A stretch of 64,000 bases of DNA from positions 62,001-126,000 of the forward strand of contig CADBEN010000002.1 in the NCBI GenBank assembly GCA_902793685.1. Reading direction: 5' to 3'. The DNA is from an uncultured Lachnospiraceae bacterium. Lineage in GTDB: Bacteria > Bacillota > Clostridia > Lachnospirales > Lachnospiraceae. The position numbers were made by a program, and so were the translations under genes. The notes beneath the pieces are model-generated. The model was not told where the DNA came from. It ran no database searches and saw only the letters and a list, made by a program, of their open reading frames with translations. Shown here in pieces: positions 51,332 to 59,866 of this stretch. Each line of letters starts with the position of its first letter. Within the stretch, counting starts at the first letter, position 1.

Positions 51332-52202
51332 TCCTCTTCTTCCCCTTCAGAAATCTGAAGCTGAAACGTCTAGACTTCTCAGTGTCAGGCACGTCGGCAA
51401 GGGCTTCCAGCAGTTCCCGGAGTTCATCCGGGGTGTAGATCTTCAGGAGTGTCCCGCCTCTGGCCACGGAAACGCCGCCGGTCTCCTCGGATACAACGAT
51501 CGTCACGGAATCCGTCGTCTCGCTGATTCCGATCGCGGCTCTGTGCCGTGTCCCGAGATCCTTGGAGATCTTCATGTTGTCGGACAGCGGCAGGTAGCAG
51601 GTCGCAGAGACGATCGTGTTCCCGCGGATGACGACCGCACCGTCGTGGAGCGGCGTATTGTGTTCGAAAATATTGATCAGAAGCTGGCTCGACACGATAC
51701 CGTTGATGTCGATTCCGGTGCGGATGATGTCGTCCAGCGAAATCTCCTGTTCAATGACCATCAGGGCGCCGGTCTTTGCCCGGCCGAGCTCAAAGGACGC
51801 TTTGACCAGCTCATTGATGGTATGCTCCGTAAACAGCGGCTCATTTGCCTTTCCGGAATCCATGAGCTTGTTCAGGTCGATAAAGTTCCGGCTCCGGCTT
51901 CCCAGTTCCTCCAGGGCTCTCCGGAGCTCCGGCTGGAAGATCACGACCAGCGCGGTCAGGGCGACCGTCGCCAGACGGGAAACGATGAACAGGATCGTAT
52001 TCAGATTCAGGGCCGTACAGATCACGACGAAGATGCCGATGATTATCAGTCCCCGGAGCAGCACCCACGCCTTCGTGTTGTTGACCCAGTACAGGAACTC
52101 ATAGACCATCCACGCAATTATGGCAATCTCAAGAAGCCCCGTCGGACCGATCCGGGGAATGAAATACGGCAGTGATTGCAGGGTTTCCAACAGAGCAGAC
52201 AT
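51309..52202 (-). CDS. cdaA: Diadenylate cyclase CdaA
   Basis: A 297-residue membrane cyclase that makes cyclic-di-AMP from two ATP. Three N-terminal helices (about residues 22-88) anchor the DAC domain, whose signatures are D187-G188-A189 in LHDGAVVIRG and R219-H220-R221 in GTRHRAAIGI. A basic tail follows. CdaA and CdaR usually sit next to glmM; here glmM is not next to them and glmS is about 11 kb away. The nucleotide controls potassium transporters in Firmicutes, which fits the KtrAB/KdpD genes in this window. Confidence 0.96.
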   Translation of the reverse strand: MSALLETLQSLPYFIPRIGPTGLLEIAIIAWMVYEFLYWVNNTKAWVLLRGLIIIGIFVVICTALNLNTILFIVSRLATVALTALVVIFQPELRRALEELGSRSRNFIDLNKLMDSGKANEPLFTEHTINELVKASFELGRAKTGALMVIEQEISLDDIIRTGIDINGIVSSQLLINIFEHNTPLHDGAVVIRGNTIVSATCYLPLSDNMKISKDLGTRHRAAIGISETTDSVTIVVSEETGGVSVARGGTLLKIYTPDELRELLEALADVPDTEKSRRFSFRFLKGKKRNERKTDQ

Positions 52203-52253
52203 TTCTTACCTCTTGCTGCGTTCAATATCTCCCTGCCGCAGGCAGGGGCAGGA

Positions 52254-53252
52254 TCATCGTTCCGCCGGTCCGGGAGCCGCGCCGCTCTCCTGCGGGCGGA
52301 CCGGTTTTCCGGCTCCCCGCGCTTTTCTGGCCGTACTGATCTTCCGGACCTGGGGCGCGGGGGCGGTCACCGTGACCTTGGGAACTGCTTTTACATAGTA
52401 AAAATACTCGTCGTCCTCAAACTGTGTGTATTCCGTCCTGCTGTAGTCCACATGGAAGACGAAGAAGCGGTAAACGCCGGCCAGCAGTCCCGATACCGCG
52501 ATTCCCGCAAGCAGGGACGGGAGGGAAAGCGAAACATCGTACAGGAAGACACCGGCGAAAAACACCAGGAGCATGACCAGGATGCCGGCGATCACCGCGA
52601 CAGTCCAGGCCTGATTGAAGGCCTGGTTCCGGATCAGCCACACGACGATGGCTGCCGCGGCGAAAGCCAGGATGTACAGGATCATCGTCCGGTTCATGAT
52701 GATGCCGTTCAGCATCTGCATGTATTTCTGGGTAATGTCCACGGATTCCCCGTTGGTCAGCGGACCTGCGTTGCTCCGCACATACTGGAGCAGATGGAAG
52801 ACCACCACGCCGCAGCTTAAGGGAATGACCGAGACCAGTGCCCCGGAAAGCCCGACGAGCAGGGGGGCGACATAAGGGATCTTCAGCACGAAGAGCAGCG
52901 GCGTCAGGATCATGATCCAGCTGTCTCCCGGCGCGAAGCCGTAGTAAAGCAGGGCGACGACCAGAAGAAACGCGGCCGTGATCAGCGCAAGCTCCAGCGA
53001 GACGGCAAAAATATGGGCCAGCATGAATAGCGCCAGGATCCAGCAGATCCCGCCGAAGGGGCAGACGCTGGAGATCAGCGCGAGCACCAGCACGATGGCC
53101 GGGGATTTCAGAACTTTCATATAACCCAGCGCCGAATTCAGGCAGATCATGGAGACCAGCGCGGTCAGGAAACGGATGCCGGCGGTGATCGCCGTGCTGT
53201 GTTTCCCGTAGAACGCCCGGAGCTGCTCCCGAAGGACCAGAAGTTTAAGCAT
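52254..53252 (-). CDS. Polytopic membrane protein upstream of cdaA, unknown
   Basis: A 332-residue protein with about eight hydrophobic helices (roughly residues 24-265) and a C-terminal basic Ala/Pro-rich tail. No family motif stands out. ATG 53252 after AAAGGAGGGCGGAAGAA is the likely start, giving MLKLLVLREQLRAFYGKH; the frame is open 16 codons earlier. It overlaps the small membrane protein gene by eight bases and precedes cdaA by 51 bases, so co-expression is likely. A role in membrane or cell-wall stress linked to cyclic-di-AMP is possible (inference). Confidence 0.8.
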   Translation of the reverse strand: MLKLLVLREQLRAFYGKHSTAITAGIRFLTALVSMICLNSALGYMKVLKSPAIVLVLALISSVCPFGGICWILALFMLAHIFAVSLELALITAAFLLVVALLYYGFAPGDSWIMILTPLLFVLKIPYVAPLLVGLSGALVSVIPLSCGVVVFHLLQYVRSNAGPLTNGESVDITQKYMQMLNGIIMNRTMILYILAFAAAAIVVWLIRNQAFNQAWTVAVIAGILVMLLVFFAGVFLYDVSLSLPSLLAGIAVSGLLAGVYRFFVFHVDYSRTEYTQFEDDEYFYYVKAVPKVTVTAPAPQVRKISTARKARGAGKPVRPQESGAAPGPAER

Positions 53253-53676
53253 TTCTTCCGCCCTCCTTTCCCAGATCCCGGATCCGGTCCCGGATCTCAT
53301 ATCGTTTCTTCAGACGGTTCAGTTTGGTGTAATGGATCTCCCGTTTTTCGACGGCTGCAGCGTATCTCCTGCGGTAGACGATGACGGTGATGATCTCAAA
53401 GACTGCAAGCCCTGCGAGGTAGATCAGGATCCCGGTCCGGGCATATTTCACGACTTCCATCACGTCGACGGTGTTCAGGATCCGTTCCAGGATGTAAAGC
53501 ATGACCACCCCGAGCAGCAGGCCGTAACTAAGCGTCCATGCAAAAAAGGACTGGAGCATGTGCTTAGCGACATAGTCCCTGCGGAAAAAAACCTCCGCCG
53601 GGCGCTCCCGCTTCCGCTCCTTCTTTTCAAACAGGGCGATCTCATTCATCAGCCTGATCTTGTCGTCGTTCAGCAT
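53245..53676 (-). CDS. Small membrane protein with two helices, unknown
   Basis: A 143-residue protein with a charged N-terminus (MLNDDKIRLMNEIALFEKK), two hydrophobic helices (about residues 45-65 and 80-100) and a charged C-terminal coiled part. I chose ATG 53676 over 53748 because the extended -10 promoter at 53766-53774 leaves only about 12 bases before 53748 and no ribosome binding site is near it. It opens the cda cluster and its stop overlaps the next gene. Unknown function. Confidence 0.7.
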   Translation of the reverse strand: MLNDDKIRLMNEIALFEKKERKRERPAEVFFRRDYVAKHMLQSFFAWTLSYGLLLGVVMLYILERILNTVDVMEVVKYARTGILIYLAGLAVFEIITVIVYRRRYAAAVEKREIHYTKLNRLKKRYEIRDRIRDLGKEGGRNA

Positions 53677-53765
53677 AGGTCCGATGTACCTTTTCGTGTT
53701 CCTCTCATTTTTCCGTTCCCGGAATACCCGGGCCGGGACATTCTTCATGTATCATACCATAAGAC

Positions 53766-53774
53766 AGTATAGCA
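53766..53774 (-). promoter_or_regulatory. Extended -10 promoter of the cda cluster
   Basis: TGC-TATACT on the minus strand with a weak -35. It is the nearest promoter-like sequence before the first gene of the group. Confidence 0.5.
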
Positions 53775-53846
53775 CAAGCCTTTTTCAAAAGGAACCAAAG
53801 GGGGGCCCCAATAAGGTTTACAGTTTCCTTACGGGAAAGCTCGCCA

Positions 53847-53875
53847 TTGTGGAAGGGCCGGGGAAGTGCTAAAAT
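53847..53875 (+). promoter_or_regulatory. Promoter of upp
   Basis: TTGTGG (53847-53852), 17-base spacer and TAAAAT (53870-53875). The gene starts about 70 bases downstream. Confidence 0.6.
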
Positions 53876-53944
53876 TGAAACGGACAGACTGGCCCGGCCT
53901 GCTCCGGGCAGAACTGAATACATCATGTACAGGAGAGGACAATT

Positions 53945-54574
53945 ATGGCAGAGGTATTTATTAACAATCATCCGCTGGTACAGCACAAGATCACCATGCT
54001 CCGCAGCACTTCGACAGGAACCAACGAATTCCGTTCCATGGTCGAGGAGATCGGTATGCTGATGGGCTATGAGGCCCTGGCAGACCTCGAGACCGAAGAC
54101 ATTGAGATCGAGACGCCCCTGGAAAAGACCATGTCTCCCGTGATCGCAGGCAGAAAGCTCGCCGTTGTCCCGATCCTGCGCGCAGGCCTGGGAATGGTCA
54201 GCGGCATCCTTGCCCTGGTCCCCACCGCAAAGGTCGGACACATCGGCCTCTACCGTGATCCCGAGACCCATGAGCCCGTCGAATACTACTGCAAGCTGCC
54301 GAGCCCCATCGAGGAGCGCACCATCGTCGTCACCGACCCGATGCTGGCAACCGGCGGTTCCGCCTGCGACGCTCTGAAGCTCATCAAGGAGCACGGCGGA
54401 AAGAAAATCAAATTCATGTGCATCATCGCAGCGCCGGAAGGCCTGGAGCGTCTTAAGAATGCGCACCCGGACGTCCAGATCTACGTCGGACACCTGGACC
54501 GCCAGCTGAACGAGAACGCGTACATCCTGCCGGGCCTCGGCGATGCCGGCGACCGCATCTTCGGCACGAAGTAA
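53945..54574 (+). CDS. upp: Uracil phosphoribosyltransferase
   Basis: A 209-residue enzyme making UMP from uracil and PRPP. The PRPP loop [12 protein letters not shown] is intact, as are RAGLGMVSG and the uracil-binding C-terminus [31 protein letters not shown] precedes ATG 53945. It is divergent from the cda cluster, so the two promoters share a short region. Salvage pairs with the PyrE-like protein at 59043 only by pathway. Confidence 0.96.
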   Translation: MAEVFINNHPLVQHKITMLRSTSTGTNEFRSMVEEIGMLMGYEALADLETEDIEIETPLEKTMSPVIAGRKLAVVPILRAGLGMVSGILALVPTAKVGHIGLYRDPETHEPVEYYCKLPSPIEERTIVVTDPMLATGGSACDALKLIKEHGGKKIKFMCIIAAPEGLERLKNAHPDVQIYVGHLDRQLNENAYILPGLGDAGDRIFGTK

Positions 54575-54639
54575 GACGCTTCCCGGACCGGCGCGGTCCG
54601 CTGAAAAGTTATGACCGGGCAGCTCCGCTGCCGAAAATA

Positions 54640-54670
54640 AACACCCTCTGCATCCGCAGGGGGTGTTTTG
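54640..54670. terminator. Terminator shared by upp and metH
   Basis: AACACCCTCTGC/GCAGGGGGTGTT (one G-T pair) with loop ATCC, TTG on the plus side and TTTATTTTC on the minus side. Confidence 0.8.
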
Positions 54671-54734
54671 ACTTCCGAAGGTGTCCGTACTTCTGAAGGT
54701 ATCTGTATTCTCAGCGTGCTGTGTTCTGTTTCCG

Positions 54735-57266
54735 TCAGCTTCCGAAGACCCGGTCCGCGTAGCGCACCGTGTCCATCGCTTCCTTCGCGTAGCAGTCCGC
54801 GCCGATCTCGTCCGCGTACTCCTGAGTCATGACCGCGCCGCCCACAACGACCAGAGTTCCGGGCTTCTCCGCGCGGAGCCGCCGGATCGTCTCCTCCATG
54901 CTTACCACCGTCGTCGTCATCAGGGCACTGAGGCCCACCAGCCGCACGTTCTCTTCGATCGCCTTCTCCACGATGGTCTCCGCAGGGACATCCTTTCCCA
55001 GATCCAGGACTTCATAGCCGTAGTTTTCCAGAAGGACCTTCACGATGTTCTTTCCGATGTCGTGGATGTCTCCCTTCACCGTCGCAAGGATCACCTTCCC
55101 CTTCATCTCCCGGGGCGTGCCGCTCATGGCGTCCTTCACCACCTCGAACGCGGCCTTCGCCGCCTCAGCGCTCATCAGCAGCTGGGGCAGGAAGACAGTC
55201 CCCCGCTCAAAGCCCTTTCCCACGATGTCAAGGGCCGGGATCAGTTCCAGATTCACCACATCAAGGGGGCCGATGCCTCCGTCGATCAGGATCTTCGTCT
55301 CTTCCGCCGCCCGGGCAGCCATCCCGTAACGCACTGCCTCACCTAACGGAGACGCAAGTCCGTCCTCCGCCGGGGCATGACCGCCGGAGCCCGCAGCTCC
55401 GGCTTTTCCTGCACCGGAACTGCTTCCCGCAGTGCCTGCATTTCTGGCACTGCCTCCGGTTCCTGCACTTCCCGCAGCACCGGCGCCGCCCCCGCCGCCT
55501 TTTCCCTTCCCGGCAAAGACACCCGGGATGTCAGGGTTTCCGTAGGCGCTGATATAGCCCGCGCACTGGGGATCCTGTCCCGAGAGGGCCAGGAAGGCAC
55601 GGTAAGAGGCCATCATGGCCGCGCTGTTCGGATTGATGATGGCGCAGTCCAGACCGTTCTGGAGAGCCATGGTGAAGAAAAAGGCATTGATGACTTCCCT
55701 CTGGGGAAGGCCGAAGGAAATGTTCGAGACGCCGAGGATCGAATGGCTGTGCAGCTCATTGCGGACGCGCCGCACCGTCTCAAGGGTGGTCATGGCGGAT
55801 TTCGTGTCTGTGGAGATGGTCATCGCCAGCCCGTCGATCACGATATCCTCCCGCGGCACGCCGTAACGGTCCGCCGCTTCCAGGATCCGCTTCGCGATGG
55901 CGATCCGGCCGTCCGCCGTGTCCGGGATCCCGCTCTCGTCCAGCGTGAGAGCTACGACCACGCCGCCATACTTGGCCGCCAGAGGCAGGACCGTCTCCAG
56001 ACTCTCCTGCTTTCCGTTGACGGAATTGACCATCGGCTTCCCGTTGTAGAGCCGCATCCCCCGCTCCATCGCCGCGAGGCTGGTCGTGTCGATCTGCAGC
56101 GGCAGCGGCGTCACCGCCTGCAGCCGCGAGACCACGGTCGCGATCATCTCCGGCTCATCGATTTCCGGGAGTCCCACGTTCACGTCCAGGATGTCCGCGC
56201 CGCTGTCCTCCTGCTCAATGCCCTGCTGCAGAATATAGTCGATATCGCCCGCGCGGAGCGCTTCCTTGAATTTCTTCTTTCCGGTGGGGTTGATGCGCTC
56301 GCCGATCAGCACCGGCCGTCCGCCGATCTCCACCGCCCGGGAAAAGCTGGCAACCATCGTCCGGTGCTTCTTCACCGGCTCCGTGAAAGGCAGGTTCCGA
56401 GTCTTCTCCACAGTCTGACGGATAAACTCCGGCGTCGTGCCGCAGCAGCCGCCCAGCACATGAACACCCAGCCGCGCGATCCGCTCCATCTCATCGGAGA
56501 ATTCCTCCGGCGTCAGATCATAGCAGGTCTTCCCGCTGACGGAATGGGGAAGTCCGGCGTTCGGATTCACGATGATGGGAAGGGAGCAGACCTCCGTGAG
56601 GTCCTTCACGATGGGATAAAGCTGCTTCGGCCCGAGACCGCAGTTCACGCCCAGGGCATCGACCCGGAGCCCCTCCAGCATGGCCGTGACGCTCTCCACG
56701 GTGCCGCCGGTAAGAAGCTTTCCCCTGGAATCGTAGATCGTCGTGACCAGCACCGGCAGGCTGCAGTTCTCCTTCGCCGCAAGGACCGCCGCCTTCGCCT
56801 CCATGCTGTCGCTCATGGTCTCGATCAGCACCAGGTCCGCGCCCGCGGCCGCGCCGCACCGGACCACCTCGGCAAAGATCTCCACTGCTTCCTCGAAGTC
56901 CAGGTCTCCCATGGGCTTCAGAAGCCGTCCTGTGGGGCCGATGTCCAGCGCCACGTAGGCATCGTCCTCCCGGTGAAGGCGCCGGCGGGCCTCCTGCACA
57001 TGGCGCACCCCCGCCCCGACTATGGCGCGAAGCTCCTCCGGATCCGGATAGTGGAGCCGGTTCGCCCCGAAGGTATTGGAATTCACAATGTCGCTGCCCG
57101 CGCCGAAATATCCTTCCGCGACGCCGATGATATCCTCGGGACGGGTCAGGTTCCACCGCTCCGGCAGCTCCCCGCCCTTCAGTCCCTTGGCCTGAAGGAT
57201 GGATCCCGTGCCGCCGTCGCAGTAAAGGCGCTCATGTCCCAGCCGTTCCAGCAGTGTTTTCTTCAT
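54735..57266 (-). CDS. metH: Cobalamin-dependent methionine synthase lacking the activation domain
   Basis: An 843-residue enzyme. The homocysteine domain spans about residues 1-310 (zinc Cys pair in VLGGCCGTTPE), the pterin-binding domain 310-585 (IGERINPTGKKKF, DILDVNVGLPEIDEP), and the B12 domain 650-843 with D733-I-H735-D-I-G738 for the lower axial ligand. Between pterin and B12 modules is an unusual Gly/Ala/Ser-rich stretch (residues 586-636). No reactivation domain follows, but the gene at 57271 encodes one. It transfers methyl from methyltetrahydrofolate to homocysteine. The gene starts four bases after that gene ends. Confidence 0.95.
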   Translation of the reverse strand: MKKTLLERLGHERLYCDGGTGSILQAKGLKGGELPERWNLTRPEDIIGVAEGYFGAGSDIVNSNTFGANRLHYPDPEELRAIVGAGVRHVQEARRRLHREDDAYVALDIGPTGRLLKPMGDLDFEEAVEIFAEVVRCGAAAGADLVLIETMSDSMEAKAAVLAAKENCSLPVLVTTIYDSRGKLLTGGTVESVTAMLEGLRVDALGVNCGLGPKQLYPIVKDLTEVCSLPIIVNPNAGLPHSVSGKTCYDLTPEEFSDEMERIARLGVHVLGGCCGTTPEFIRQTVEKTRNLPFTEPVKKHRTMVASFSRAVEIGGRPVLIGERINPTGKKKFKEALRAGDIDYILQQGIEQEDSGADILDVNVGLPEIDEPEMIATVVSRLQAVTPLPLQIDTTSLAAMERGMRLYNGKPMVNSVNGKQESLETVLPLAAKYGGVVVALTLDESGIPDTADGRIAIAKRILEAADRYGVPREDIVIDGLAMTISTDTKSAMTTLETVRRVRNELHSHSILGVSNISFGLPQREVINAFFFTMALQNGLDCAIINPNSAAMMASYRAFLALSGQDPQCAGYISAYGNPDIPGVFAGKGKGGGGGAGAAGSAGTGGSARNAGTAGSSSGAGKAGAAGSGGHAPAEDGLASPLGEAVRYGMAARAAEETKILIDGGIGPLDVVNLELIPALDIVGKGFERGTVFLPQLLMSAEAAKAAFEVVKDAMSGTPREMKGKVILATVKGDIHDIGKNIVKVLLENYGYEVLDLGKDVPAETIVEKAIEENVRLVGLSALMTTTVVSMEETIRRLRAEKPGTLVVVGGAVMTQEYADEIGADCYAKEAMDTVRYADRVFGS

Positions 57267-57270
57267 AGTA

Positions 57271-57921
57271 TCAGTTCCTCCGGAAACTGCAGTCCTGCTT
57301 TCCGCAGACTTCGCAGCCCTGCACCATACAGTGCGTATTTTCTTTTGAGAGGCCGATGACCGCGGTCACCGACTTGCTCGGCATCATCAGAAGGCTTCCG
57401 GTCAGCGTGACGCCGATCTTCTTCTGGACCTCCAGGATCCGGAAGAGTTCCGTCTGATGTTCCAGCGAAAAATCCCCGTAGCCCGGGGAAAACCGCGGCC
57501 GGAGGAACAGCCCCTTCGGGGCAGCCTCCCTGCGGATCTCTTCATTCACGTCATCGCAGTAAGCCTCGATCATCGCGGCAGCCGCCGCCTGCAGGATCAC
57601 CGCGCGGCTCATCTTCCCCAGCGCTTCCTCCCGCTGCACCAGCCGGTCCGGCCCCAGGCCCAGAGTCGCGGCCATCAGGCAGACCTCGCTGCAGCCCCGC
57701 AGATTCCGGGACAGATTCCGGCTCACCACGTCCATTCCCTCAATACGGAAACGGTCCGCGCTCACCCATTCCAGCGGAAACACCCGCCGGACATGCCGCG
57801 GTTCGACCACGGTCTGAAGGGCAGCGGCGCAGGAATCCGCCGCTTCCGCGACTCCGGTCTCCGGCTCCCGCCCGCGGTACCCGAGATACCGGAAGATCTC
57901 CTTCCGGTCCGCCTTGATCAT
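57271..57921 (-). CDS. Stand-alone methionine synthase activation-domain protein
   Basis: A 216-residue protein resembling the MetH C-terminal activation domain (PF02965 type): FLRPRFSPGYGDFSLEHQ and KIGVTLTGSLLMMPSKSVTA. It ends in a Cys cluster (CMVQGCEVCGKQDCSF) that may bind a metal. In E. coli this domain is fused to MetH and binds S-adenosylmethionine during reductive reactivation of cob(II)alamin. Here it lies four bases before metH and 28 bases after metF, so it probably reactivates the split MetH (inference). Confidence 0.85.
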   Translation of the reverse strand: MIKADRKEIFRYLGYRGREPETGVAEAADSCAAALQTVVEPRHVRRVFPLEWVSADRFRIEGMDVVSRNLSRNLRGCSEVCLMAATLGLGPDRLVQREEALGKMSRAVILQAAAAAMIEAYCDDVNEEIRREAAPKGLFLRPRFSPGYGDFSLEHQTELFRILEVQKKIGVTLTGSLLMMPSKSVTAVIGLSKENTHCMVQGCEVCGKQDCSFRRN

Positions 57922-57949
57922 CTGAGGATCTCCTTCCGGCCCGTCATTG

Positions 57950-58810
57950 TCATTTCAGGATCTCCGAGAGATTGTTCATGATTCCCCCGGCGACCTCAGG
58001 ATTGTTCATCGTGTAGACATGGATATGCTTAATTCCGTTGGCGATCAGATCTACGATCTGCTCTGTGGCGTAGATGATCCCGGCCTGCTTCATCTTCGCC
58101 TCGTCATCCCCGAAGCGGTCCACGATGGCGCGGAAGCGCTGGGGGACGTCCGTCCCGGACATGGCGACACTGCGTTCCAGCTGACGTGCCTTTGTGATGG
58201 GCATGATCCCGGCGATCACCGGGCAGCAGATCCCGCGCTCCCGGATCCGGTAAAGGAAATTGTAGAAGATGTTGTTGTCAAAGAACATCTGCGTCGTCAG
58301 GAAATCCAGGCCGGCGTCGACCTTCTCCTTAAGGTAGCGGATGTCATCCGCCTTGTGAGGTGTCTCGACATGCCCCTCGGGATAGCAGGCGCCGCCAAGG
58401 CAGAAATCCCCCAGCTCTCTCACATCGTGGATCAGGTCCACCGCGTGCCGGTAATCCTGGGAAAGGACGCCGTCTCTCGGAATGTCTCCCCGGAGCGTCA
58501 GGATGTTCTCGATGCCCTTCTCCTTGTAGATGCGGACCATCTTCTGCACATGCTCCCGGGAAGAGGACAAGCAGGTCAGATGGGCCAGCATCGGCACCCC
58601 CTGCTTCTCCTGGATCTCCTGGGCAATGTCCGCCGTATAGAGCCCGGTCCCACCGCCGGCGCCGTAGGTCACGCTCATGAAATCGGGATGCAGTTCTGCG
58701 ACCTTCCTCGCCGCAGCCGCCACCGCCTGGTATTTTTCCGACGTTTTGGGAGGGAACACCTCCAGGGAAAAGGTCACTTTATCCTGCTTCAGGATCTCTG
58801 ATATCTTCAT
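57950..58810 (-). CDS. metF: Methylenetetrahydrofolate reductase
   Basis: A 286-residue flavoprotein, usual length 280-300. Signatures are the opening VTFSLEVFPPKTSEK, DFMSVTYGAGGGTG, the FAD-linked HLTCLSSSRE, LTLRGDIPRD and TTQMFFDNN. It reduces methylenetetrahydrofolate to the methyl donor used by MetH. It is the first gene of metF-activation protein-metH, with an extended -10 promoter at 58885-58894. I see no S-box or cobalamin riboswitch upstream. Confidence 0.95.
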   Translation of the reverse strand: MKISEILKQDKVTFSLEVFPPKTSEKYQAVAAAARKVAELHPDFMSVTYGAGGGTGLYTADIAQEIQEKQGVPMLAHLTCLSSSREHVQKMVRIYKEKGIENILTLRGDIPRDGVLSQDYRHAVDLIHDVRELGDFCLGGACYPEGHVETPHKADDIRYLKEKVDAGLDFLTTQMFFDNNIFYNFLYRIRERGICCPVIAGIMPITKARQLERSVAMSGTDVPQRFRAIVDRFGDDEAKMKQAGIIYATEQIVDLIANGIKHIHVYTMNNPEVAGGIMNNLSEILK

Positions 58811-58884
58811 GGATCAAGCCTCCTTGCATCTGTCTGCCTCTGTGAGAAACCGGGCATCTCTGAGGTAAAACGTATATTTTTAAG

Positions 58885-58894
58885 AGTATACCAC
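58885..58894 (-). promoter_or_regulatory. Extended -10 promoter of metF
   Basis: TGG-TATACT on the minus strand inside the 16-mer AAGAGTATACCACAAA (plus-strand reading), also present before the TPR gene. No convincing -35. Confidence 0.5.
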
Positions 58895-58989
58895 AAACCC
58901 CGCGGTTTTACATCCCGGCAGACGATCGCGCAGCCTTCTGCAGAGCCTTCACATTCGGCAGAAACACCCGGCGGCTGCAGGTCCTTGTC

Positions 58990-59020
58990 AAAAAAAACGG
59001 GCGGTGCTTCCGCACCGCCC
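58990..59020 (-). terminator. Terminator of the PyrE-like gene
   Basis: GGGCGGTGC/GCACCGCCC with a four-base loop, followed on the minus strand by GTTTTTTT. It lies 23 bases after the gene end. Confidence 0.9.
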
Positions 59021-59042
59021 GGGTTCTGCTCTGTCTTCTTTG

Positions 59043-59684
59043 TCACAGCATCTGGTATCCGTATGCGTTTACCAGCGCATCCAACTTCTTTCCTGCCTGG
59101 CAGAGCGGGCAGGAACGGTAATCCCAGTGTCCGTAATCCGGAAGATCCTTCTTGCCGAAGACCGCCAGGATCGGCTCTCCTTCATAGTCCTCCAGCTCGC
59201 TGAACAGAGCCGAAACGCCCGCCAGCTTGCCGCCGTAATACTGCACGCACTCCATTGCCTTGTTCAGGGTCTTTCCGGTGCTGACCATCGCCATCAGGAT
59301 CATGATGTTCTTTCCGGTGATCTCGGGGATCAGGTTGTCGCGGAAGATCAGCTGGGAGTTGTAATTGTTTTCCGGGGCGACCACATAGATGGTCTTATGG
59401 GCGTTGGTGTTCAGGAAACCGGACTTCGTAAGCTCCTCAGAGAGGAAGGCGCCGATCACCTCGGTTCCCTCCATGCACACAATGGTGTCGATCACCATTC
59501 CGTTCAGGTACATTCGTGTCAGTGCGTTCGCGATCTCGTGTGCTTCGTTGCTTCTCGTCTTCAGCGTCGTCACATCAATATAATAATTCAGATGTGCGTG
59601 GTTCGAAGCGAAGTGTCCGGCACGGATCTTCAGCGGTGCCCCGCATCCTGTCGTAAACATTTTGCTGTACGGTACGTCTGCCAT
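59043..59684 (-). CDS. PyrE-like phosphoribosyltransferase family protein with altered PRPP loop
   Basis: A 213-residue protein with the type I phosphoribosyltransferase fold. The PRPP loop should read like V-D-D-V-x-T-T-G; here it is ILMAMVSTGKTLNKA, so the acidic pair is missing while the G-K-T end is kept. An inserted C-terminal pair CPLCQ sits in SCPLCQAGKKLDALVNAYGY. Many databases would label it orotate phosphoribosyltransferase; with the acid pair gone it may be a relaxed or regulatory paralogue (inference). It has its own promoter and terminator. Confidence 0.7.
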   Translation of the reverse strand: MADVPYSKMFTTGCGAPLKIRAGHFASNHAHLNYYIDVTTLKTRSNEAHEIANALTRMYLNGMVIDTIVCMEGTEVIGAFLSEELTKSGFLNTNAHKTIYVVAPENNYNSQLIFRDNLIPEITGKNIMILMAMVSTGKTLNKAMECVQYYGGKLAGVSALFSELEDYEGEPILAVFGKKDLPDYGHWDYRSCPLCQAGKKLDALVNAYGYQML

Positions 59685-59780
59685 AAATGCTCCTCCTCTC
59701 TGATCAACTCAGCTGTGGTGCCGGGAAAAAACTTCGGTCTGTATATCCGCCGGCAGTCATCTGTTTGTATATGCAAATCA

Positions 59781-59809
59781 ATTATACCGCACGAACACGT
59801 CTGACTCAA
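59781..59809 (-). promoter_or_regulatory. Promoter of the PyrE-like gene
   Basis: TTGAGT (59809-59804), 17-base spacer and TATAAT (59786-59781) on the minus strand, about 95 bases before the gene. Confidence 0.75.
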
Positions 59810-59813
59810 CTGA

Positions 59814-59858
59814 TGCGGCCGTTCCGCCCCGGAAAATTTCCGTGGCGGAACGGCCGCA
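59814..59858. repeat. 45-base palindrome after the Cache-MscS gene
   Basis: TGCGGCCGTTCCGCC and GGCGGAACGGCCGCA form a 15-bp stem around a 15-base loop that is itself palindromic (GGAAAATTTCC). A TATTTTTG follows on the plus strand. It ends the Cache-MscS gene by position, but the T-run is on the wrong strand for a simple terminator. Confidence 0.6.
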
Positions 59859-59866
59859 TATTTTTG

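Noticed and set aside
55377..57359. 660-residue plus-strand frame opposite metH
   Set aside because: Antisense shadow of metH, with no ribosome binding site or motif.
58811..59042. SAM (S-box) or cobalamin riboswitch upstream of metF
   Set aside because: Neither core sequence is visible and the leader is too short for either.
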